Shown one piece after another: positions 1 to 7,489 of a DNA stretch of 64,000 nucleotides. This stretch comes from an uncultured Rubrobacteraceae bacterium (GTDB taxonomy: Bacteria > Actinomycetota > Rubrobacteria > Rubrobacterales > Rubrobacteraceae), in the NCBI GenBank assembly GCA_902806095.1, contig CADCVF010000053.1, positions 1 to 64,000 on the forward strand, given 5' to 3'. A program made the position numbers and the translations under genes. The notes beneath the pieces are model-generated. The model was not told where the DNA came from. It searched no databases and worked only from the letters and a program-made list of their open reading frames with translations. Positions within the stretch are counted from its first letter, which is position 1. Each line of letters begins with the position of its first letter.

Positions 1-1140
1 CTCTTGCCCGGACCCGAGGCGCAGCAGGTCGCGACCTACATCGGGTGGAGGCTGCACGGGACGCTCGGTGGGATCGTGGCCGGCTCCTTCTTCGTCGTAC
101 CCTCCATCTTCGTTCTGTGGCTGCTCTCGTACCTGGCCGTGGCCCACTCCGACGTGTCCGCGATCACTGGCCTCCTCTACGGCATCCAGCCGGTGGTGAT
201 AGCCATAGTGGTAGAGGCGGTCTTGAGGATAGGCAAGCGCACCATCAACCACCGCGTTCTCGTTGGCTTCGCCGTTCTGGCCTTCGTCGCCCTCTACTTC
301 CTCTCGGTCCCCTTCCCGCTGGTCGTCCTGGCCGCCGCCGTCGCAGGGCTCGTCCTCAGCCGCACCAGCTTCGCCGGGGATGCCTTCGGGGGAGGGGGGC
401 ACGACCCTTCGGAGGATGAGGAGGAGGAGTCTGCCGTCGGCCGGACGGCCTCGAACGGGACGCGCTCGATGCTGCGCAACCTGAGGCTGTTGGGGATCTT
501 CGTCCTGCTGTGGGCTCTGCCGATCGGGGCGCTCTACCTGTGGCGCGGTGGGGAGGACGTGCTGGTTCAGGAGGCCCTGTTCTTCACTGGGGCGGCCTTC
601 CTGACCTTCGGCGGGGCCTACTCGGTTTTGAGCTACGTCGCGGACGTTGCGGTCAACCAGTTCGGGTGGCTCACCGCAGACCAGATGGTGCAGGGCCTGG
701 GACTGGCCGAGTCCACACCGGGACCCTTGATCATGGTCACCCAGTACGTAGGATTTATCGGTGCCTGGAACGATCCGGGGCCGTTCGCGCCTTTGCTATA
801 CGGGACGCTCGGGGCCCTGATCACGACCTACGCCACCTTCCTGCCGTGCTTCTTGTTCATCTTCCTGCTGGCCCCTTACATAGAGCTCCTGGCCAACGAC
901 CGTAGGCTCAAGGCCATCCTCATAGGGGTCACGGCGGCTGTCGTCGGCGTGATCGCCAACCTGGCGGTCTACTTCGCCACGCAGGTCCTGTTCCCAGATA
1001 GCGTCTCGCTGGGTGGGCTCGACGTCTTCGCGCTGGTGGTCGCGGTCGTCTCCTTCGTGGTGTTGCAGCGCTACAAGGTGCCCATATACCTGATGGTGCC
1101 GGCTGGCGCGCTGGCGGGGATGGCGTGGACCCTGCTGTAG
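1..1140 (+). CDS. chrA: Chromate transporter ChrA, 5' end outside the window
   Basis: This is an inner-membrane chromate efflux permease of the CHR family. The frame is open from base 1, so roughly the first 50 residues lie outside the window. Two family signatures are visible. The first, LPGPEAQQVATYIGW, is at the very start, and the second, STPGPLIMVTQYVGF, is near visible residue 240. They mark the two CHR halves. Hydrophobic helices fill most of the protein, with a charged acidic linker near visible residues 130-150 between the halves. A rhodanese and both ChrB parts follow on the same strand, which supports a chromate-resistance operon. The family assignment is secure; the direction and substrate of transport are inferred from the family. 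Confidence 0.93.
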   Translation, partial: LLPGPEAQQVATYIGWRLHGTLGGIVAGSFFVVPSIFVLWLLSYLAVAHSDVSAITGLLYGIQPVVIAIVVEAVLRIGKRTINHRVLVGFAVLAFVALYFLSVPFPLVVLAAAVAGLVLSRTSFAGDAFGGGGHDPSEDEEEESAVGRTASNGTRSMLRNLRLLGIFVLLWALPIGALYLWRGGEDVLVQEALFFTGAAFLTFGGAYSVLSYVADVAVNQFGWLTADQMVQGLGLAESTPGPLIMVTQYVGFIGAWNDPGPFAPLLYGTLGALITTYATFLPCFLFIFLLAPYIELLANDRRLKAILIGVTAAVVGVIANLAVYFATQVLFPDSVSLGGLDVFALVVAVVSFVVLQRYKVPIYLMVPAGALAGMAWTLL

Positions 1141-1245
1141 CGGTAGCCTGGGGGCGTGAGGGGAGCGGCGGTATGCGGCAAGGGCTGCGCGGGCCGGCCG
1201 GCGCCAGAACGGTCGTGGAGGACTAGAACGAGGAGCTGGATGGTC

Positions 1246-1563
1246 ATGCAACGAAACGACATAGACGCGAGGACCTTGAGGGACATGCTGGAGCGCGGCG
1301 AGCGGGTCACGCTCGTGGACGTCCGCAAGTGGGAGCAACACGAGGCTGGAACGATACCCGGCAGCGTGAACTTCGACGCCTACGACGCCTTGAAGGCCGG
1401 CGAGGAGCGGGCCATGGAGGGGCTCGAGCTCCCCGAGGGCGCGCCGGTTGTCACCTTCTGCAACCGCGGGCACTCCGGCGCGGTCGCCGCGGAGCAGCTG
1501 CGACAGCAAGGTTACGAGGCGTACTCCTTGGAGGGCGGGTTGGAAGCCTGGAAGGGGCTCTGA
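1246..1563 (+). CDS. Single-domain rhodanese (sulfurtransferase)
   Basis: A 105-residue single rhodanese domain, probably cytoplasmic. The active-site loop CNRGHSG places the catalytic cysteine at residue 72, and LVDVRKWEQHEAGTIPG is the usual rhodanese N-terminal core. Rhodaneses move sulfane sulfur from a donor to thiols or cyanide. The gene lies between chrA and chrB, so it may help with thiol damage caused by chromate, but that is inference. ATG 1246 is 10 bases after an AGGAG sequence. ATG 1240 in the same frame is also possible and would add two residues. The frame is open further upstream, but that stretch does not look like rhodanese sequence. Confidence 0.85.
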   Translation: MQRNDIDARTLRDMLERGERVTLVDVRKWEQHEAGTIPGSVNFDAYDALKAGEERAMEGLELPEGAPVVTFCNRGHSGAVAAEQLRQQGYEAYSLEGGLEAWKGL

Positions 1564-1621
1564 GCCGTGCCCGTGCGTAGCCCGCGGTGGTCCGTATCGG
1601 CCGACGCGTTATCCTGAGGCC

Positions 1622-2137
1622 GTGGAGAGACCGCGCTGGGTGCTGCTCGTCTACCGGATCCCGAGGGAGCCCTCGCGCCACCGCGTGGCCGTGTGGCGCA
1701 AGCTCAGAGACCTCGGCGCTCTCTACCTCCAGGACGGGGTTGCGGCGCTCCCGGAGGACGCCGTAACCCGCGAGCAGCTGGAGTGGCTGCAGCTCAGGGT
1801 GAGGGAGGCCGGGGGCGAGGCGACCCTGTGGGAAGGCCGGCCGGGCACGGTGGCCGAGGAGGACGAGCTGGTGGGGGCCTTCCGCTCCTCGCGGGAGGAG
1901 GCCTACCGGTCCATCATCACCGGGGCGGAGCGCCTGCGGCGCAAGGCCCAGATGGGCGGAGGAAATGTGCTGGAGGAGCTGGGCAAGCTGGAGCGCGGGT
2001 TCAGGGTGGAGAGGCGTCGCGACTACTTCCGTTCCCCGCTTAGGGGCGAGGCGTCGGAGGCGCTAAAGGCCGCCCGCGAGGCCGCGAGGGCCGGCGGAGG
2101 GTCGGCCGGGGCTCTAGACAACGGGGGCGGGCCCTGA
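1622..2137 (+). CDS. chrB: ChrB N-terminal domain protein
   Basis: A 171-residue protein matching the N-terminal part of chromate-resistance protein ChrB. It begins VERPRWVLLVYRIP and continues with a region rich in Arg and Glu (residues about 15-130), as in the ChrB N domain. GTG 1622 is chosen because similarity begins there; upstream codons read as the antisense of other sequence. The stop overlaps the next start as TGATG, so the two products are probably translationally coupled. In many bacteria the N and C domains form one ChrB protein of about 300 residues; here they are separate. ChrB proteins act as chromate sensors or resistance factors, but which role applies is not visible from sequence. 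Confidence 0.75.
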   Translation: MERPRWVLLVYRIPREPSRHRVAVWRKLRDLGALYLQDGVAALPEDAVTREQLEWLQLRVREAGGEATLWEGRPGTVAEEDELVGAFRSSREEAYRSIITGAERLRRKAQMGGGNVLEELGKLERGFRVERRRDYFRSPLRGEASEALKAAREAARAGGGSAGALDNGGGP

Positions 2138-2553
2138 TGCTGTGGGCCACTCGCCGGAGCTGCCACGTGGACCGCACCGCCTGCATTTGGCTGATAAAGC
2201 GCTTCCTGGACCCGGAGGCCACCTTCTCCTTCTTCGGCGATCCGGCGGAGGCCCCGGAGGGAGCGGAGCTCTTCGACGTGGTCGGGGCCAGGCTCTCCCA
2301 CCGAGGGGAGGACTGCTCCTTCGAGACCTTCCTCAAAGAATACGGGTTGGGGGACCCCGTGCTGGACGAGATCGCCGAGATCGTCCACGACGCCGATCTC
2401 ATGGACGACAGGTACGGCCGGCCCGAGTCCGACGGGCTGGACGCGGTGATCAGGGGCATGCAGCTCGCCCTCCCCGACGACGATGCTCTCATCCTACACA
2501 CGGACGCCATCTTCGACGGCCTGTACGCGTACCTGCAGCGGGAGACGCTTTAG
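2137..2553 (+). CDS. ChrB C-terminal domain protein
   Basis: A 138-residue protein matching the ChrB C-terminal domain. The pattern CHVDRTACIWLIKRFLDP near the start and the HDADLMDD segment near residue 90 are typical of the family. The Cys, His and Asp residues could bind metal, which is inference. The start codon overlaps the stop of the ChrB N-domain gene (TGATG), so the pair is very likely coexpressed and may assemble into a two-chain ChrB. The next gene begins two bases after the stop, so the transcript probably continues into the ABC transporter. Confidence 0.8.
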   Translation: MLWATRRSCHVDRTACIWLIKRFLDPEATFSFFGDPAEAPEGAELFDVVGARLSHRGEDCSFETFLKEYGLGDPVLDEIAEIVHDADLMDDRYGRPESDGLDAVIRGMQLALPDDDALILHTDAIFDGLYAYLQRETL

Positions 2554-2554
2554 C

Positions 2555-3265
2555 GTGGCCCCGCTGAAGATAGAGATCTCAGGGCTCGGCTACGCGGTCG
2601 GCGGCACGGAGATCCTGAAAAGCGTCGATGCCGGGATACCTGACGGTGGGATCACCGCCGTCGTCGGGCCTTCGGGGGCTGGGAAGAGCACCCTGCTCCG
2701 CGCCATCAACCGTCTCGTAGAGCCGACGTCGGGGGAGGTCTATCTGGACGGGGAGCCGACGGTTGGGCTGGACCCGCTGGAGCTGCGGCGGCGGGTTGGG
2801 ATGGTCTTCCAGGTCCCCGCTCTCTTCGGTGGATCGGTCGAGGAGGCGATTCTCTACGGGGCGCGCCTGGCCGGTAAGGACGCAGACCCGCGGCGGCTGC
2901 TGGAGATGGTGGGGCTGAGTGCCTCGCTGGCGGAACGCGACCCGCGGGCGCTCTCCGTAGGCCAGCAGCAGCGCGTCTCTATCGCCCGAGCCCTCGCCCT
3001 GGGGCCGGAGGCGCTCCTGCTCGACGAGCCGACGAGCGCGTTGGACGAGGCCGCGCGGCGCAGGATCGAAGAGCTCGTCACGGACCTGAACGCCAGGCTG
3101 GGACTCACGATGGTCTTCGTCAGCCACGACCTCTCCCAGGTCAGGCGGGTCGCCGACAAGGTGGTGTTGATAGCCGAAGGAAGCTGCGAGGGGGAGTGGA
3201 GCGGGGAGGATTTCTTCTCCGCGGCGGGTGAGCGGGCACGGCGCTACATCGCGGGGAGGCTCTAG
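2555..3265 (+). CDS. fetA: ABC transporter ATP-binding protein, FetA-like
   Basis: A 236-residue ATPase subunit of an ABC transporter on the cytoplasmic face of the membrane. The Walker A motif is GPSGAGKST, the Q-loop lies in VFQVPALF, the signature is LSVGQQQR, Walker B is LLLDEPTSALD and the switch histidine is in VFVSHD. The sequence resembles PstB-like and YbbL (FetA) ATPases. The next gene encodes a UPF0014 membrane protein, the usual FetB partner, one base after this stop. FetAB is associated with iron export and oxidative stress in E. coli. GTG 2555 is chosen because it follows the chrB-C stop directly and similarity starts there. Linkage to chromate genes may reflect shared stress regulation (inference). 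Confidence 0.82.
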   Translation: MAPLKIEISGLGYAVGGTEILKSVDAGIPDGGITAVVGPSGAGKSTLLRAINRLVEPTSGEVYLDGEPTVGLDPLELRRRVGMVFQVPALFGGSVEEAILYGARLAGKDADPRRLLEMVGLSASLAERDPRALSVGQQQRVSIARALALGPEALLLDEPTSALDEAARRRIEELVTDLNARLGLTMVFVSHDLSQVRRVADKVVLIAEGSCEGEWSGEDFFSAAGERARRYIAGRL

Positions 3266-3266
3266 C

Positions 3267-4040
3267 ATGGCGGGATTGCAGACGGTTGGCTCGGCGCTTC
3301 CCACCCTCGGTCTCGTGGCCGTCGCGGTCCTCCTCAGCCTCTACGAGAGGCTTGACCTCGAGAAGGATATCGGCGTCGCCCTAATCCGCTCCTTCGTGCA
3401 GCTCGCCGCGGTAGGGTACGTCATAGACTACATCTTCGGGCTCGACACCCTCGGGGTGGTCGCTTTGCTCCTCGCAGGTATGGTCCTCTTCGCCGCCTGG
3501 ACCTCGGCGCGCAGGGCCGGGGACGTTCGGAATGCCTTTCTCATCGCGGCCTTCGCCGTGGGGGTGGCCGCCGTGGCGACGTTGGGACTATTGCTCGCGC
3601 TCCGGATAGTGCCAGCCACGGCGCGGTACCTGATCCCGCTCGGCGGCATGGTGATAGGGAACTCCATGAACGCCGCCAGCCTTACGATGACCCGCATCCG
3701 CGACGACGTGGCGGAACAAGAGCTCAAGGTCGAGGCCGCCCTGGCCCTTGGCGCGACGAGCCGCCAGGCCGTCTCACCCATCCTCAAGACCGCGCTCCAA
3801 CGCGCCCTCATCCCCCTGATCGACGCCACGAAGACGACGGGCATAATCTTCCTGCCAGGCGCGATGGTAGGCATGATCATCGCCGGCGCCGACCCGCTAG
3901 AAGCCGTGCGCCTCCAGATAGTCGTCCTCTACATGCTACTAGGAAGCGTCTCCATAGCCGCAATCCTGGTAGGAACTCTCTCCTACCGCTCCTTCTTCAC
4001 CCCACATCACCAACTAAGAACAACCCAAAACAAAACCTGA
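3267..4040 (+). CDS. fetB: ABC transporter permease, UPF0014 (FetB-like)
   Basis: A 257-residue integral membrane protein of the UPF0014 family. Family motifs are GGMVIGNSMNA near residue 130, GATSRQAV near 165 and PGAMVGMIIAGADP near 205. About seven hydrophobic segments are seen. With the ATPase encoded one base upstream it should form an FetAB-type exporter for iron or a related metal. ATG 3267 follows the ATPase stop with a one-base gap, so translation is likely coupled. The C-terminal tail is short and polar. The stop codon TGA (4038-4040) touches the first unit of a tandem hairpin array. Confidence 0.85.
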   Translation: MAGLQTVGSALPTLGLVAVAVLLSLYERLDLEKDIGVALIRSFVQLAAVGYVIDYIFGLDTLGVVALLLAGMVLFAAWTSARRAGDVRNAFLIAAFAVGVAAVATLGLLLALRIVPATARYLIPLGGMVIGNSMNAASLTMTRIRDDVAEQELKVEAALALGATSRQAVSPILKTALQRALIPLIDATKTTGIIFLPGAMVGMIIAGADPLEAVRLQIVVLYMLLGSVSIAAILVGTLSYRSFFTPHHQLRTTQNKT

Positions 4041-4158
4041 AAGCGAGGCCGGAGGCCGAAGCGTGCCGACAAGCGAAGGCGAAGCCTGAGCGTGCTGACA
4101 AGCGGAAGCCGAAGGCTGCAGCGTGCCGACAAGCGAAGCCCGAAGGGCGTAGCGTGCT
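4040..4158. repeat. Tandem array A of four mini-hairpin units at a convergent junction
   Basis: Four units of about 30 bases lie between the ends of fetB (plus) and the universal stress gene (minus). Each has a constant part close to AGCGTGCYGACAAGCG and a short variable inverted repeat around a three-base loop. The stems are GGCC-GGA-GGCC, AGGC-GAA-GCCT, AGCC-GAA-GGCT and GCCC-GAA-GGGC. Stem bases differ between units but stay complementary, so pairing is kept. The last unit runs into the stop codon of the minus-strand gene. A second array of the same family lies at 9014-9131. Function is unknown; a terminator or nucleoid-binding role is speculation. Confidence 0.85.
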
Positions 4159-4618
4159 AAAACGGCCGGCTCGTGCCCCCGGTCGGGCGCACGACGAGGA
4201 CCGGACAGTGGGCGTGACGGACCACGGAGTCGGCGACGTTGCCCATGAGGGCGCGCTTCATCCCGCCGAACCCGCGGCTGCCGATTACTATAAGGCCGGC
4301 GTCGATGTCCTCGGCAAGGTGGACGATCGCCTCATCCCTTTCCTCGTCCAGTTTCAGGTGGGCGACCGCGACGGTGCCTCCAGACTCTTCTATCCTTCTG
4401 ACCTGCTCGTCGAGTATCTCCTGGGCCTCGCGCCTGAGATCCTCGCGGCGCGTTTCGGCGTACTCCTCGTAGACGGCTGCGGGAAAGGTGCGTCCGACCG
4501 CGACGACGTGGAGCCGCGAGTCGGTGGCCCCGGCAAGGTCTATAGCCGTCCTGGCTGCCAGATCCGCGTGCGGGGAGCCGTCGGTAGCCAGCAAAATGTG
4601 CGCGGGAAAGATACTCAT
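4157..4618 (-). CDS. Universal stress protein (UspA family)
   Basis: A 153-residue cytoplasmic UspA-fold protein. The N-terminal strand ILLATDGSPHAD and the C-terminal ATP-binding pattern GSRGFGGMKRALMGNVAD followed by CPVLVVR are the classic Usp features, so this member probably binds ATP. The family helps cells survive starvation and oxidative stress through mechanisms that are still poorly defined. It is a single gene, convergent with fetB, and its TAG stop lies within the last unit of the hairpin array. The start ATG at 4618 is followed by the expected short beta strand, and a purine-rich AAAGGAAGG-like site lies just upstream on the minus strand. Confidence 0.9.
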   Translation of the reverse strand: MSIFPAHILLATDGSPHADLAARTAIDLAGATDSRLHVVAVGRTFPAAVYEEYAETRREDLRREAQEILDEQVRRIEESGGTVAVAHLKLDEERDEAIVHLAEDIDAGLIVIGSRGFGGMKRALMGNVADSVVRHAHCPVLVVRPTGGTSRPF

Positions 4619-4744
4619 ATTGCCTTCCTTTCGTCGTAGTGCAGACCTCTAAAACCGCTGCTCCACCGCGTGTGAGAGATCTCGAACCATTCTAGTCGCG
4701 GTATACACAGCCCGTTTGCCGGCAGATCCTGAAGCCTGAAGCCG

Positions 4745-4767
4745 CGGTTTGCTTCGCAAACCGTTTT
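4745..4767 (+). terminator. Hairpin with short T-run beside the SDR stop
   Basis: An 8-bp perfect stem, CGGTTTGC with GCAAACCG, encloses the loop TTC and is followed on the plus strand by TTTT. It directly abuts the stop of the minus-strand SDR gene. On the minus strand the T-run is on the wrong side, so it would act there only as a 3' end stabiliser. Confidence 0.45.
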
Positions 4768-5516
4768 CAGACCGGCTCGTCGCTGGGCTCGACCAGGATC
4801 TCGTTTACGGCGACGTGCTCGGGCTGCATGAGAGCGTGCACCACCGAAGCCGCGACGTCCTCGGGATCTAGTACCCGCGCCTCACCCGATCCTCCGTACG
4901 CCTCCAGCGCCTCTTCGTCCGTGCTCATGGAGTGGAGGTTCGTGGCCACGTTGCCTGGCTGGACCGTGGTCACCTTCACCCCAGTGCCCGCTGTCTCGAG
5001 CCGCAGCCCTTGGGAGAGCGCCTCGACGAAGAACTTGCTCGCCGAATACACCGCGAGACCGGGGAAGACTTTGCGTCCGGCGTCTGAGGAGATGGTGACG
5101 ATGTGCCCGCTTCCTCTCTCCAGCATCCCCGGTAGCACGGCGCCCACGCAGTTGATGGAGCCCTTGCAGTTGACCTCGACGGTCCGCTCCCACTCCTCCT
5201 CGCGGAGGTTCTTCATCATGGTGTAGTACATTACGCCGGCGCAGTTGACGAGCATCCTTACGGGTCCAAGCTCCCCGGCGCGCTTCACCAGAGTACGGAC
5301 CTGCTCGACGTCCGTTACGTCGGTGGGCACGACGATGCTCTTCTGGCCGTCGCGGCTCTCGAGACCGGACTGGACTTCCAGCAGCGCCTCCTCACGGCGG
5401 GCCGCGAGCGCGACATGCGCCCCCCAGGCGTTCAGCGCCAGGGCTACGGCGGCGCCGATGCCACTCGAGGCCCCTGTTACCACGGCGACGTTGCCCCTGA
5501 GCCGGTCGGTGTTCAA
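4767..5516 (-). CDS. Short-chain dehydrogenase/reductase
   Basis: A 249-residue classical SDR oxidoreductase. It has the cofactor motif TGASSGIG (near residue 15), NCAGV (near 90), a catalytic Ser in TISSDAG and the YSASK active-site pair. Arg residues after the first strand (LAARRE) suggest NADP(H) preference, which is inference. The substrate cannot be read from the sequence. It is a likely stand-alone gene downstream of cysC on the same strand with 28 bases between them, so readthrough from the sulfation genes is possible. Length and motif spacing are normal and no defect is visible. Confidence 0.88.
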   Translation of the reverse strand: MNTDRLRGNVAVVTGASSGIGAAVALALNAWGAHVALAARREEALLEVQSGLESRDGQKSIVVPTDVTDVEQVRTLVKRAGELGPVRMLVNCAGVMYYTMMKNLREEEWERTVEVNCKGSINCVGAVLPGMLERGSGHIVTISSDAGRKVFPGLAVYSASKFFVEALSQGLRLETAGTGVKVTTVQPGNVATNLHSMSTDEEALEAYGGSGEARVLDPEDVAASVVHALMQPEHVAVNEILVEPSDEPV

Positions 5517-5544
5517 GGGATAGAGACCCGGTGGTGACTAACCC

Positions 5545-6120
5545 TCAGGTGGAGCTCCAGTTGTACTCCGTCTCCCGGGCCTCCCTGGGCCACAGGTACC
5601 CGAAAAACTCGAGCTTCTCTATCACCCTGCTGGCGCTCTCCTCCGGCGATTCCTCGTCGGTCTTGAGGACGAGGTCGGGGGCGTTCGGCGGCTCGTAAGG
5701 GTCCGAGACGCCCGTGAACTGCTCTATCTCCCCGGAGAAAGCCTTCTTGTAGAGGCCCTTCACGTCCCTCTCGGCGCAGACCTCGAGGGGAGCGTCGACG
5801 AAGACCTCGACAAAGTCCACGATCCTGCGCCTGACCTGGTCGCGCGCCTCCTTGTAAGGCGAGATGGCCGAGACGATCACACCAACCCCGTTGCGCGTGA
5901 GCAGGTTCGCCACGAAGCCTATCCTCAAGACGTTTATGTTACGGTCGTCCCTTGAGAAGCTGAGGCCCTTGGAGAGGTTGGTCCTCACGATGTCCCCGTC
6001 GAGGACCTCAACGGGCCGCTCCCTCTCGCGCAGCTCGCGCTCGACGATCTCGGATATGGTCGTCTTGCCTGACCCCGAGAGGCCGGTGAACCACAGGGTG
6101 AATCCGCGTTCTTCGTTCAT
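5545..6120 (-). CDS. cysC: Adenylylsulfate (APS) kinase
   Basis: A 191-residue cytoplasmic kinase that phosphorylates APS to PAPS. It has the P-loop GLSGSGKTT (residues 14-22), the DGD motif after strand 2, the RNINVLRIGFVA segment and a typical FTGVSDPYEPP region that contacts APS. An AAAGGA site lies upstream of ATG 6120. The sulfatase and a PAPS-type sulfotransferase are just upstream on the same strand, and sat is 3 kb away. PAPS made here would therefore most likely serve sulfotransfer, not sulfate reduction, because the local CysH is of the APS type. That division of labour is inference from family knowledge and context. Confidence 0.93.
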   Translation of the reverse strand: MNEERGFTLWFTGLSGSGKTTISEIVERELRERERPVEVLDGDIVRTNLSKGLSFSRDDRNINVLRIGFVANLLTRNGVGVIVSAISPYKEARDQVRRRIVDFVEVFVDAPLEVCAERDVKGLYKKAFSGEIEQFTGVSDPYEPPNAPDLVLKTDEESPEESASRVIEKLEFFGYLWPREARETEYNWSST

Positions 6121-6185
6121 ACACGTTCCTTTCGACTCTCCGAACTTCTCTTCGGCCGTAGTTTACATTCCTCTCCGGGCCTTGC

Positions 6186-7487
6186 TTACACCACTACCGT
6201 GGGATCGTTGGGGGAGAGCCCGTCGGGGTCGTTTAGCTCGGCGCCCTCAGGCGCGGGGACGTCCCCTTCGAGTAGCGGGTCTTTGGTCTGGACCATCCAC
6301 GCCTCCAGCCTCCCGCGCAGGTTCTCCAGCGTATCAGCGTGGGCGGGGTCGTAGGCTAGGTTGTGCGCCTCGTTGGGATCGAGCACGATATCGTAGAGCT
6401 GCTCCTTGGGGATCTCACGCTCGCCCCACCCGTGGGCGAGGAGCAGGTCCTTGCTCGGGCCGTCGTCGGTGTTCGGCAGGACCGGTCTGACCCTGTCCCC
6501 AAAGCGCCGGATGTACTTCCAGCGGTGCGTGCGCAGGCACCGCTCCGGCTCGTAGGCGACGTGGTAGGTCTTCTCGGCGAAGATGGCGTCCCTGACCTCA
6601 TCGGCCTCCCCGCTCGCGAGCGGTAGCAGCGACTCGCCCTGCAACCACTCCGGCGGGTCTACCCCGGCCAGTTCGCAGACCGTTGGAAACAAGTCTATGT
6701 GGGAGACGATGGCGTCGCTGGCCTTGCCGCCGGTGAAACCGCCGGGCCCGCGCAGGATGAGCATGACGCCGAGGCCCCTGTCGTAGAGGGTGGCCTTGGC
6801 GCCAGGGAAGGCGAGACCGTGGTCGGTCGTGCAGATCACGAGCGTGTCCTCGGCCAGCCCCTCGGCGTCGAGGGCATCCAGAACGGCCCCTATGCCCCGG
6901 TCCAGCGAGCGGGCGCTCTCCTGGAAGGCGGCCATGTCCAGGCGCGTCTCGGGCGCGTCAGGCAGATTGGGCGGGGGCATGACGTAGTTGGCCTTCCTCG
7001 GAGAGCTTGGCCGGAACCACTCGCGGTGGGTCTCGAAGAACCCGACGGAGAGGAAGAAGGGCCTGTCACTGGCACGTTCCAGAAGGTCGAGGGTGACGGG
7101 CACCACGTCGTCGGTGTGGCTGGTGCTGATCTTGACGACCTCGTCGTACCCGATTATGTCAGGCTCTTTGGAGATGTGCTGCTCCCCGATGAGGGCAGAC
7201 CAGTACCCGAGCTCGCGCAGGGTGTGGACGATGTGGTGCCTGTAATCCTTGAGCGAGAAACCGCGGTGGGCGAGGCCGACCATCCCGTTTGAGTGGGCGT
7301 ACTGGCCCGTGAGCAGACAGGCCCGGCTCCCCGAACACGTCGGGGCCGCGCAGAACGCCTTGCGAAACAGCACGCCCTCCTCCGCGAGACGCTGGATGTT
7401 GGGCGTCCTTACGGAGTAACCGTACGGCCTGACCCACCTTCCCGTGTCGTGGCTGTGGATGTAGAGGATGTTCGGAAGATCCGGCAA
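6186..7487 (-). CDS. Sulfatase (arylsulfatase/N-sulfoglucosamine hydrolase-like)
   Basis: A 433-residue alkaline-phosphatase-fold sulfatase. The N-terminal metal site is HSHDTGRW, the second metal site is TTDHG near residue 220, and the formylglycine position is Cys51 in PTCSGSRACLLTG. The usual CxPxR or CxAxR core is CSGSR here, with Gly at the third position, so maturation by the formylglycine enzyme is less certain. No signal peptide is seen, so it is probably cytoplasmic. TTG 7487 is the start: the ribosome site AAAGGA falls in the stop region of the sulfotransferase gene two bases upstream, which implies coupling. The substrate is unknown, but it may be the product of that sulfotransferase. 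Confidence 0.88.
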   Translation of the reverse strand: MPDLPNILYIHSHDTGRWVRPYGYSVRTPNIQRLAEEGVLFRKAFCAAPTCSGSRACLLTGQYAHSNGMVGLAHRGFSLKDYRHHIVHTLRELGYWSALIGEQHISKEPDIIGYDEVVKISTSHTDDVVPVTLDLLERASDRPFFLSVGFFETHREWFRPSSPRKANYVMPPPNLPDAPETRLDMAAFQESARSLDRGIGAVLDALDAEGLAEDTLVICTTDHGLAFPGAKATLYDRGLGVMLILRGPGGFTGGKASDAIVSHIDLFPTVCELAGVDPPEWLQGESLLPLASGEADEVRDAIFAEKTYHVAYEPERCLRTHRWKYIRRFGDRVRPVLPNTDDGPSKDLLLAHGWGEREIPKEQLYDIVLDPNEAHNLAYDPAHADTLENLRGRLEAWMVQTKDPLLEGDVPAPEGAELNDPDGLSPNDPTVVV

Positions 7488-7489
7488 CT

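Noticed and set aside
4040-4158. CRISPR array
   Set aside because: Units are about 30 bases with no unique spacers of constant length; the variable parts are short hairpins and no cas gene is present.
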